The position numbers and the translations under genes are program-made. Positions 57,087 to 64,000 of a stretch of DNA of 64,000 nucleotides are shown piece by piece. The notes below the pieces were generated by a model. It saw nothing but the letters and a program-made list of their open reading frames with translations. It did not search any database and had not been told where the DNA came from. Each line of letters opens with the position of its first letter. Positions within the stretch are counted from its first letter, which is position 1. Source of the stretch: Arthrobacter sp. 135MFCol5.1. GTDB lineage: Bacteria; Actinomycetota; Actinomycetes; Actinomycetales; Micrococcaceae. The stretch is taken from the NCBI RefSeq assembly GCF_000374865.1, contig NZ_KB895452.1, positions 124,001 to 188,000 of the forward strand, written 5' to 3'.

Positions 57087-57122
57087 AAAACCCCGCCGCT
57101 TCACTGAAGCGGCGGGGTTTTT
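57087..57122. terminator. Terminator after tRNA-Arg, bidirectional
   Basis: AAAACCCCGCCGCTTC pairs with GAAGCGGCGGGGTTTT around a 3-nt loop, with T-runs on both strands. It ends tRNA-Arg transcription from the left and the CDF transporter gene from the right. Confidence 0.9.
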
Positions 57123-57135
57123 GGTTTTCGCCGCA

Positions 57136-58086
57136 TTAGAAACTCAGTGCGGCCTCATCCGGTGTGGCCAGCGTCAGCACGGCTTCCTCGACCGTTTCGT
57201 GGTCCTCCAGTTCGCGCTCGATCCGGCGCAGGGCCACCGCCACTTCGTGCTCAGGGTGGTCGCCCTGCAAGTCCACGGCGGCAACAAGGTACAGCTTCCG
57301 GGGCCCGACGAACTCGAGGTGCAGGTACGTGAGCCTGGCGATGTCCTGGTGCTCCAGCATCCGCCGTGCCATGGACCGTTCGATGTCCGGGGTGACGCCT
57401 TGGCCCACGAGGAAGCGCCGGTTGCGGTCGATCAGCAGGACGGCGACGACGGCGAGCAGCACCCCCACGACGATCGAACCGACGGCATCGGGCAGCGGCG
57501 AGCCGGTGACTTGGTGCAGGAACACGCCGACGAAGGCCACGACGAGTCCGATCAGCGCAGCCGCATCCTCCGCGAACACGGCCCGCAGGGTGGGGTCGGA
57601 GCTGATGAGGACCTGCTCCAGGGTGTGCCGTTCCAGCTCGTGGGCCGCCTTGCGGGTTTCCCGGAAGGCCTGGATGAACGAAATCCCCTCAAATACAAGG
57701 GCGACGGCCAGGACCACGTACGCGACCATGAAGTCTGCGGCAGGCTCGGGCTGAATAATCTCCTGGATGCCGTGCATGATGGAAACCACCGCGCCGGCGG
57801 TGAAAAGCCCAAACGCTGCGAACATCGACCACACGTAGGCTTCCCGCCCGTAGCCCATGGGATGGCCCTTGTCGCGGGGCCGGGCGGACCGCCGCTCCGC
57901 GAAGAACAGGAATACCTGGTTTCCGGTGTCCGCCCAGGAATGCGCTGCCTCCGCAGCCATCGAGGCCGATCCGGAGAGGACGGCCGCCACCGATTTGGCC
58001 GCCGCCACGAGGATATTGGCCGCGAACGCGATGATGACAGTCAGCAGCGTTGAACTGGACTTGGATCGCTCTTCGGTTTGCGCCAT
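57136..58086 (-). CDS. Cation diffusion facilitator (CDF) metal efflux transporter
   Basis: This 316-residue transporter has six helices and the CDF metal site residues in ASMAAEAAHSWADTGNQ (HSWAD) and VAFVGVFLHQVTGSPLPDAVGS, followed by a cytoplasmic ferredoxin-like C-terminal domain (RMLEHQDIARLTYLHLEF). It exports Zn2+, Mn2+ or a similar ion by proton antiport; selectivity is not evident. The ATG at 58086 follows TACGGT by 6 nt. Confidence 0.92.
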   Translation of the reverse strand: MAQTEERSKSSSTLLTVIIAFAANILVAAAKSVAAVLSGSASMAAEAAHSWADTGNQVFLFFAERRSARPRDKGHPMGYGREAYVWSMFAAFGLFTAGAVVSIMHGIQEIIQPEPAADFMVAYVVLAVALVFEGISFIQAFRETRKAAHELERHTLEQVLISSDPTLRAVFAEDAAALIGLVVAFVGVFLHQVTGSPLPDAVGSIVVGVLLAVVAVLLIDRNRRFLVGQGVTPDIERSMARRMLEHQDIARLTYLHLEFVGPRKLYLVAAVDLQGDHPEHEVAVALRRIERELEDHETVEEAVLTLATPDEAALSF

Positions 58087-58092
58087 GGGCTT

Positions 58093-58098
58093 ACCGTA
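58093..58098 (-). promoter_or_regulatory. Leaderless -10 element for CDF transporter
   Basis: TACGGT on the reverse strand ends 6 nt before the ATG at 58086. Confidence 0.5.
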
Positions 58099-58180
58099 CC
58101 CAACCGCAGGGCTTCCGGGCGCCGGCACGGCCCATCAAGTCCGGGTACCGTGCCTACGGCCGATTGTCAGTGCCCGCTCG

Positions 58181-58186
58181 TAGTCT
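58181..58186 (+). promoter_or_regulatory. Candidate -10 element for the M4 protease-emfourin pair
   Basis: TAGTCT lies 27 nt before the ATG at 58214, so this transcript would carry a short leader with the ribosome binding site GAGGGGG. No convincing -35 at normal spacing. Confidence 0.4.
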
Positions 58187-58213
58187 GAAAAGACCTAACT
58201 GAGGGGGTACGCC

Positions 58214-59266
58214 ATGCATGTTCCGTTCTGTTCCATCGTTCCGCCCTACCTGTTGCGGCGGCTGGCCCGGGAGGCCGCACCGCAATACTCCGCCGCGGCG
58301 AGCGCCGCCAGGAAAGCCCTGGGACACGTCGAATCGTTCCAGGCAGCCCGCGCCCAGGGGGTGGCCACCCCAACGGCCGGGTTGCGCCAGGCACCGCCGG
58401 AACCGGTGGCCCGCAGCATTTACGACGCCGGAGGTACCGAAACACTGCCTGGCGCCTTGGTCCGCGCGGAAGCTGCCGCTCTGTCCGGCGACGCCGCAGC
58501 GGACGAGGCCTATGACGGGCTGGGACATACGCACCGCTTGTATGCCGAGGCCTTTGGACGGGACTCAGTGGACGGCCGCGGAATGAAGCTCGATGCCACG
58601 GTGCACTTTGGCAAGCTCTACGACAACGCTTTTTGGAACGGCAGCCAGATGGTCTTTGGTGACGGGGACGGCGAGGTATTCGAACGCTTCACCAAATCCG
58701 TCAGTGTCATCGGGCACGAACTTGCCCACGGTGTCACCCAGTACTCTGCCGGGCTCGCCTACCGGAACCAGGCGGGCGCCTTGAACGAATCGCTGTCCGA
58801 CGTCTTCGGCGCGCTCGTTGAGCAGTTCGTCAGGAAACAGTCGGCTGCCGAGGCAAGCTGGCTGATCGGCGAAGGCCTCTTTACGCCCCAGGTGCAGGGG
58901 GCAGCGCTCCGCTCCATGAAAGCGCCCGGAACAGCGTACGACGACGACGTGCTCGGCAAGGATCCGCAGCCGGACTCGATGGATTCCTACGTCCGGACCA
59001 GCGCGGACAACGGTGGTCTCCACATCAACTCCGGCATCCCCAACCGCGCCTTCTACCTGGTGGCCAGCGCACTCGGAGGCAACGCTTGGGAGGCGCCGGG
59101 CCGGATCTGGTACGAGACACTGACCAACGGCGCGCTGCCGGCTGCGGCCACGTTCACCGTCTTTGCCCGTGCCACGGTGCGCGCGGCCGTGGACCTGTTC
59201 GGCGCCGGAACCAAGGAACATGACGCCGTCCGCGGCGCGTGGGAAACTGTGAGGGTCAAGGTTTAG
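58214..59266 (+). CDS. M4 family metalloprotease, protealysin-like
   Basis: This 350-residue thermolysin-type zinc protease has the zinc motif HELAH (H168, E169, H172) and the third ligand E192 in NESLSD. The catalytic histidine lies in NGGLHINSGIPNRAF. The short propeptide begins MHVPFCSIVPPYLLRRLA, a protealysin-type motif with a cysteine, and there is no classical signal peptide, so it is probably cytoplasmic or exported by another route. The emfourin inhibitor gene follows after 60 nt. Confidence 0.93.
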   Translation: MHVPFCSIVPPYLLRRLAREAAPQYSAAASAARKALGHVESFQAARAQGVATPTAGLRQAPPEPVARSIYDAGGTETLPGALVRAEAAALSGDAAADEAYDGLGHTHRLYAEAFGRDSVDGRGMKLDATVHFGKLYDNAFWNGSQMVFGDGDGEVFERFTKSVSVIGHELAHGVTQYSAGLAYRNQAGALNESLSDVFGALVEQFVRKQSAAEASWLIGEGLFTPQVQGAALRSMKAPGTAYDDDVLGKDPQPDSMDSYVRTSADNGGLHINSGIPNRAFYLVASALGGNAWEAPGRIWYETLTNGALPAAATFTVFARATVRAAVDLFGAGTKEHDAVRGAWETVRVKV

Positions 59267-59326
59267 CCACTGTTCCGGCGCGCCGTCCTCCGGCCGCCGG
59301 AACGTCCGAAAGCCCGGGGGCCTGCA

Positions 59327-59665
59327 ATGAAGATCAAGGTGGAGCGCAGCGGCGGGCTCGCGGCTGCCACCAGGGTGTGGACCGTCGATGCCCGGACGGA
59401 CAGCGACCTCAGCCAATGGCAGCCCATTCTTGAGGCTTGCCCGTGGGATACCGTTCCCAGCACCAGGCGGGCGGCGGCCGCCGCCATCGAGTCGCCGCAG
59501 CCGGACCGCTTCATCTACGCCATCACTGCCGGCCGGCGCAGGGCGGCCCTTCCGGAACAGGCCCTCACCGGTCCCTGGCGGGTCCTGGTGGACACAGCAC
59601 GGGCTGCGGCGGAGGAGTCCGATGGCGGCGCACGTGCCGCGGACAGTCCGGAAGAGCCCGCCTGA
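59327..59665 (+). CDS. Emfourin (protealysin-type protease inhibitor)
   Basis: This 112-residue protein begins MKIKVERSGG, the emfourin hallmark, and has a small alpha/beta domain ending near residue 92, then an acidic tail. Emfourins inhibit M4 proteases of the protealysin type and are encoded next to them. The protease is 60 nt upstream on the same strand. No strong ribosome binding site is visible, so some coupling to the protease mRNA is possible. Confidence 0.85.
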   Translation: MKIKVERSGGLAAATRVWTVDARTDSDLSQWQPILEACPWDTVPSTRRAAAAAIESPQPDRFIYAITAGRRRAALPEQALTGPWRVLVDTARAAAEESDGGARAADSPEEPA

Positions 59666-59713
59666 CCGCCGGGCTGCGGGCCGGCCCCTGCCGATCGCTC
59701 CGCCACGCAGCAG

Positions 59714-59719
59714 TAGACT
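59714..59719 (+). promoter_or_regulatory. -10 element for hrpA
   Basis: TAGACT ends 10 nt before the ATG at 59730. Transcription would start 3 or 4 nt before the start codon, an almost leaderless message. Confidence 0.45.
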
Positions 59720-59729
59720 GTCTGCAGCC

Positions 59730-62700
59730 ATGACTTTTCATATTTCCTATCCCGCCGAGCTGCCGGTTTCCGAGCGCCGCGAGGACCTGATGGCAGCGAT
59801 CGCCGCCAACCAGGTGACCATCATCGCCGGCGAGACCGGCTCCGGAAAAACCACCCAGATCCCCAAGATGTGCCTGGAACTGGGATTGGGCGAGAAGGGC
59901 CTGATCGGGCACACGCAGCCCCGCCGGCTGGCCGCGCGCACCGTGGCCGAGCGCATCGCAGAGGAACTGGGCGTGGAGATCGGCCAGGAGGTCGGCTTCC
60001 AGGTGCGGTTCACCGGCGAAGTCAGCAAGGACACCAAGGTCAAGCTGATGACCGACGGCATCCTCCTCGCCGAGATCCAGCGGGACAGGCTGCTGCGCAA
60101 GTACAGCACCATCATCATTGATGAGGCCCACGAGCGAAGCCTGAACATCGACTTCATCCTGGGCTACCTCAAGCGGGTCCTCCCGCAGCGGCCGGACCTG
60201 AAGGTCATCATCACCTCGGCCACCATCGATCCTGAACGGTTTGCCAACCACTTCGGCAGTGCGGACGCACCGGCTCCCATCATCGAAGTCTCCGGCCGCA
60301 CGTACCCCGTGGAAGTCCGATACCGTCCGTTGTCGCAGCCGAAATCCGATGAGGACGACGCCTCGGACGACGAACTTGAGGAAGACCGCGATCCCCTGGA
60401 TGCTGTCTGCGACGCCGTCGACGAACTCGCGGCGGAGGCTCCCGGGGACATCCTGGTGTTCTTTTCCGGGGAGCGTGAAATCCGTGACGCAGCGGAGGCG
60501 CTGCAGCCACGCATCCAGGCCAACCGCAGGCTGGCCAACACCGAGATCCTCCCCCTGTTTGCCCGCCTGAGCCTGCAGGAGCAGCACAAAGTGTTCCACC
60601 CGGGCAGCAAGCGCCGGATCATCCTGGCCACCAACGTGGCCGAAACATCGCTGACGGTTCCAGGCATCAAGTACGTGGTGGATACGGGAACTGCCCGTAT
60701 CTCCCGCTATTCGCACCGCACCAAGGTCCAGCGCCTCCCCATCGAGCGTGTCTCGCAAGCGTCAGCGAACCAGCGCTCCGGCCGGTGCGGACGCGTGTCC
60801 GACGGCATCGCCATCCGCCTCTACTCCGAGGAAGACTTCGAGTCCCGGCCGAAGTTCACGGATCCGGAGATCCTGCGGACCAACCTCGCCGCCGTGATCC
60901 TGCAAATGACGGCCATGGGCGTGGCCAAGAGCCCCAAGGACGTTGAGGACTTCCCGTTCGTCGAGCCCCCGGAGACGCGGGCCATCAACGACGGCGTCAC
61001 CCTCCTGCGCGAACTCGGCGCACTGGCCCCGGCCAGGCCGCAGCACGCATCCGGCACCCCGGAGGCCGGCACCAAGGGCGGGGCCAGGGGCAGCGGCCTC
61101 ACCGCCGTCGGGCAAAAACTCGCCCAGCTGCCGGTGGACCCCCGCCTCGGCCGGATGATCGTGGAAGCCGGGAAACGCGGCTGTGTCCGCGAAGTCATGG
61201 TCCTGGCCGCCGCCCTCACCATCCAGGACCCGCGGGAGCGGCCCACGGACAAACAGCAGCTGGCAGCGGAAAAGCACAACCGCTTCCGCGATGAGAATTC
61301 CGACTTCACCGGCTTCCTGAACCTCTGGAACTACCTGCAGGAGAAGCAGCAGGAGCTGTCCTCGTCGGCGTTCCGCCGCCTGTGCCGCGCCGAGTTCATC
61401 AACTACCTTCGGGTCCGTGAATGGCAGGACCTCTTTGCCCAGCTGCGCCAGCTCGCCCGGCCGCTGGGCATCACCCTGGACAACAAGCGCCTCACGGATC
61501 CGGTGGGCAACCATGACGGCATCCACATCAGCCTGCTCTCCGGGCTCCTGAGCCACATCGGAATCCTGGACGAACGCAAACGCGAGTACGCCGGCGCCCG
61601 CGGCAGCCGGTTCGCCATTTTCCCGGGCTCAGCGCTGTTCAAGAAGTCCCCCACGTTCGTGATGGCGGCGGAGCTGGTGGAGACCAGCCGGCTGTGGGCC
61701 AGGGTGGCAGCGAAGTTCGATCCGGTCTGGGCAGAGCAGGTGGCGCCGGACCTGGTGAAGCGCAGCTACAGCGAACCGCATTGGTCCACCAAGCAGGGTG
61801 CCGTCATGGCGTACGAAAAGGTCACCCTTTACGGCGTGCCCATCATCGCCCAGCGGCGGATCAACTACGGCCGCGTTGACCCGGTGGTGGCCAGGGAGCT
61901 GTTCATCCGGCACGCACTGGTGGAGGGCGACTGGCGCACCCACCACAAGTTCTTCCACCGCAACCGGGCACTGCTGCATGAGGTCGAGGAACTCGAGGCG
62001 CGCATGCGGCGCCGGGACCTGATGGTGGACGATGAGACGCTGTTCGATTTCTATGACGCCCGGATCGGCGCCGACGTGGTGTCCGAGCGCCATTTCGACA
62101 AATGGTGGAAGGACGCCCGGCGCGATAACCCGGACCTCTTGGACTACGACAAGTCGCTGCTGCTCAGCGACGATGCCGAGGACCTGGACGAGTCCGCCTA
62201 TCCGAAGACCTGGCTGCACAAGGGCTTCGAACTCCCGTTGACGTACGAGTTCCATCCGGTGGCCCCGGGCGGATTGCCCGACCCCTCCGACGGTGTCACG
62301 GCCGAGGTGCCTGTCCTGTTCTTGAACCAGCTCGACGATGCTCCCTTCCGCTGGCTCATCCCAGGCCAGCGGGTGGAGCTGGTGACTGCCCTGATCAAGT
62401 CGCTGCCCAAGCAGGTCCGGAAGAATTTTGTTCCGGCCCCTGACGTTGCCCGCCAGGCGGTGGCGCTCCTCGAAGCGGACTTCGACCCCGCCACGGATGA
62501 GCTGGAGCCGTCGCTGGAGCTGGCACTGCGGCGCCTCCGCGGCGCGGTCATCCCGCCCGGCTCCTGGAACTGGGATTCCGTGCCAACGCACCTGCGCGTC
62601 AGCTTCAAGGTGGTGGACAGCAAGGGCAAGGTCCTCGGCGAGGGCAAGGACCTTGCCGCCTTGCAGGAGCAGCTGGCACCGGCAACGCGGCGTGCCATTG

Positions 62701-63716
62701 CCGAATCGCTCGGCGCCACTCCCGCGACCACAGCGCCAGGCGGTACAGGCCCTGCGCAGCGCCGGGGCGGCAAGGCGTCCGACGACGGCCCGGCGGCCCG
62801 GCAGCAGGCCCCAGGAGTGCCGGGGCAGCACGCCGCGGCCGGGTTCGTGGAGCAGGACGGCTTGACGGAGTGGAGTTTCGGCGCGATCGAGCGCCAGGTC
62901 AGCAGCATGGTCAAAGGCCACACCGTCACCGGCTATCCGGCGCTCGTGGACCAGGGCCAGTCTGTTTCCCTCCGCGTCTTCCAAACCCCGGAGGAACAGC
63001 TCGAGGCGATGCGCGGCGGCGTCATCAGGCTGCTGGCTCTGCGCGTTCCAGCCCCGGACCGCTACGTCCTGGAGCACCTGAGCAACACGGAGAAGCTCAC
63101 CTTCAGCCAGAACCCGCACGGTTCGGTCTCGGCCCTGATCGCTGACTGCGCGCTGGCGGCCATCGACAAGCTCACGCCGGTGGACCTGCCATGGGACCGC
63201 ACGGCCTTCGATTCACTGTATGAGGTGGTCCGCGCCGAACTGATCGATACGGTGTTTACCGTGACCGCGGTGGTCGAACGCATCCTGGCGAGCACCCGCC
63301 GGATTGAAAAACAGCTCAAAGGCACTACCAGCCTGGCCTTGATCAGCGCGTTGAACGACGTCAGGAGCCAGCTGGAACAGCTGGTCTACCCGGGTTTTGT
63401 AGCACGCACGGGTTACGCCCAGCTGAGCCAGCTGCCGCGGTACCTGGCCGCAATCGAAAAGCGGCTGGAGCGGCTGCCGGGGAACGTCCAGCGCGACGCC
63501 GTCAATATGGCCGTGATCCAGCGGCTCGAAGACGACTACGACGACGCCGTCTCGGCGCTGCTGCCCGGCCGCCGCGCCGGCCGGGAGTTAACCCAGGTGC
63601 GCTGGATGCTCGAGGAGCTTCGGGTGAGCCTGTTCGCCGTCGAGCTGGGAACCGCGTATTCGGTGTCCGAGAAACGCATCCGCGTGGTGCTCAACAAGGC
63701 GCTCGCACCGGCCTGA
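59730..63716 (+). CDS. hrpA: ATP-dependent RNA helicase HrpA
   Basis: This 1328-residue DEAH-box helicase has motif I GETGSGKT, DEAH in TIIIDEAHERSLNID, motif III TSATID, motif V TNVAETSLTVPG and motif VI QRSGRCGRV, then the HA2/OB-fold region (LNLWNYLQEK onward) and a long C-terminal domain of unknown function shared by HrpA proteins. E. coli HrpA rescues stalled ribosomes and processes mRNA. The start at 59730 fits the family start MTFHISYPAELPVS. The longer upstream frame overlaps emfourin. Confidence 0.95.
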   Translation: MTFHISYPAELPVSERREDLMAAIAANQVTIIAGETGSGKTTQIPKMCLELGLGEKGLIGHTQPRRLAARTVAERIAEELGVEIGQEVGFQVRFTGEVSKDTKVKLMTDGILLAEIQRDRLLRKYSTIIIDEAHERSLNIDFILGYLKRVLPQRPDLKVIITSATIDPERFANHFGSADAPAPIIEVSGRTYPVEVRYRPLSQPKSDEDDASDDELEEDRDPLDAVCDAVDELAAEAPGDILVFFSGEREIRDAAEALQPRIQANRRLANTEILPLFARLSLQEQHKVFHPGSKRRIILATNVAETSLTVPGIKYVVDTGTARISRYSHRTKVQRLPIERVSQASANQRSGRCGRVSDGIAIRLYSEEDFESRPKFTDPEILRTNLAAVILQMTAMGVAKSPKDVEDFPFVEPPETRAINDGVTLLRELGALAPARPQHASGTPEAGTKGGARGSGLTAVGQKLAQLPVDPRLGRMIVEAGKRGCVREVMVLAAALTIQDPRERPTDKQQLAAEKHNRFRDENSDFTGFLNLWNYLQEKQQELSSSAFRRLCRAEFINYLRVREWQDLFAQLRQLARPLGITLDNKRLTDPVGNHDGIHISLLSGLLSHIGILDERKREYAGARGSRFAIFPGSALFKKSPTFVMAAELVETSRLWARVAAKFDPVWAEQVAPDLVKRSYSEPHWSTKQGAVMAYEKVTLYGVPIIAQRRINYGRVDPVVARELFIRHALVEGDWRTHHKFFHRNRALLHEVEELEARMRRRDLMVDDETLFDFYDARIGADVVSERHFDKWWKDARRDNPDLLDYDKSLLLSDDAEDLDESAYPKTWLHKGFELPLTYEFHPVAPGGLPDPSDGVTAEVPVLFLNQLDDAPFRWLIPGQRVELVTALIKSLPKQVRKNFVPAPDVARQAVALLEADFDPATDELEPSLELALRRLRGAVIPPGSWNWDSVPTHLRVSFKVVDSKGKVLGEGKDLAALQEQLAPATRRAIAESLGATPATTAPGGTGPAQRRGGKASDDGPAARQQAPGVPGQHAAAGFVEQDGLTEWSFGAIERQVSSMVKGHTVTGYPALVDQGQSVSLRVFQTPEEQLEAMRGGVIRLLALRVPAPDRYVLEHLSNTEKLTFSQNPHGSVSALIADCALAAIDKLTPVDLPWDRTAFDSLYEVVRAELIDTVFTVTAVVERILASTRRIEKQLKGTTSLALISALNDVRSQLEQLVYPGFVARTGYAQLSQLPRYLAAIEKRLERLPGNVQRDAVNMAVIQRLEDDYDDAVSALLPGRRAGRELTQVRWMLEELRVSLFAVELGTAYSVSEKRIRVVLNKALAPA

Positions 63717-63744
63717 CGACGCCCGTCCAGAGAAGAGGAACTCA

Positions 63745-64000
63745 ATGAAGATCACGCTTGCCCAGGGTCCTGCCGGGACAGAGCTCGCCGGCTTGGGCCA
63801 CGCCCAGCCGGCGCATGTCATGGACAACCATGAACTGGAAGGCATGATGGACACGAGCGACGAGTGGATCCGGCAGCGTACGGGCATCGTGACCCGGCAC
63901 ATTGTGGCCGAGGGAGAAACGGTGGTGGACCTCGCGGTTCCCGCTGCGCGCATGGCCCTCGCTGATTCCGGGGTCGACGCTTCCGACATCGACCTGGTGG
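63745..64000 (+). CDS. 3-oxoacyl-ACP synthase III (FabH-like), N-terminal part
   Basis: The visible 85 residues begin MKITLAQGPAGTELAGLGHA and include MMDTSDEWIRQRTGI, the conserved substrate-side motif of beta-ketoacyl-ACP synthase III, followed by DLAVPAARMALADSG. The catalytic cysteine lies beyond the right edge. A GAAGAGGAA ribosome binding site precedes the ATG. It could be a main FabH or a paralogue for a special lipid or metabolite; the fragment does not tell. Confidence 0.88.
   Translation, partial: MKITLAQGPAGTELAGLGHAQPAHVMDNHELEGMMDTSDEWIRQRTGIVTRHIVAEGETVVDLAVPAARMALADSGVDASDIDLV

Overview
The window is a piece of a high-GC actinobacterial chromosome. Gene content, protein sequence and gene order point to the Micrococcaceae, most likely Arthrobacter or Pseudarthrobacter; the genus is inferred from family resemblance because no search was run. 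Nearly all of it is core chromosome: no insertion sequence, prophage, integrase, CRISPR array or rRNA was seen. There is one tRNA gene (Arg, anticodon CCG).

Layout. 1-5.6 kb: a DUF4395 fragment, a DEDDh exonuclease with a BRCT domain, a DedA membrane protein, then rdgB, rph, a metallo-beta-lactamase-fold hydrolase and murI in one tight reverse operon. 5.7-8.8 kb: DUF2017 and clpS face pncB-pncA across a 59-bp x 3 tandem repeat. 8.8-16.1 kb: a superfamily 2 helicase with DUF3039, nagB, an ABC exporter pair and a Na+/H+ antiporter fused to a UBP zinc finger. 16.1-23.8 kb: DUF3253, an old-yellow-enzyme reductase, a cysteine-less thioredoxin-fold protein, a large unknown membrane protein, an AI-2E family permease, a hydrolase, a small zinc-binding protein and the mismatch endonuclease nucS. 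24.1 kb: a cold-shock protein with a long leader and a very strong terminator.

24.5-53.8 kb is one unbroken run of reverse-strand genes. Read in the direction of transcription it is argS-lysA-hom-thrC-thrB-rho-prfA-prmC-sua5, two GT2 glycosyltransferases, a CapD/WbpM-type dehydratase, a WecA/WbpL-type initiating transferase, atpI/atpZ-like genes, atpBEFHAGDC, DUF2550, an esterase and an MprF-like aminoacyl-lipid synthase. From memory, this order matches Mycobacterium tuberculosis Rv1292 to Rv1312, and the NucS, thioredoxin-fold, PncB, ClpS, MurI, hydrolase, RNase PH and RdgB genes match the Rv1321 to Rv1341 stretch. The notable differences are the absent rpmE between rho and prfA and the three envelope-polysaccharide genes between sua5 and the WbpL-like gene.

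53.9-64 kb, mostly forward: a flavinylation cassette (FMN-binding lipoprotein, ApbE, NqrB/RnfD-ferredoxin reductase fusion), tRNA-Arg, a CDF metal transporter on the reverse strand, an M4 protease with its emfourin inhibitor, hrpA and the start of a FabH-like ketoacyl synthase.

Regulation. Many operon-first genes carry a TANNNT -10 element 6 or 7 nt upstream of the start codon and no ribosome binding site. This implies widespread leaderless transcription, and it was used to correct several start codons. The best candidates for a second look are the flavinylation redox cassette, the antiporter-UBP fusion, the pseudo-rhomboid aminoacyl-lipid synthase with its esterase, and the tandem repeat between the divergent clpS and pncB promoters.
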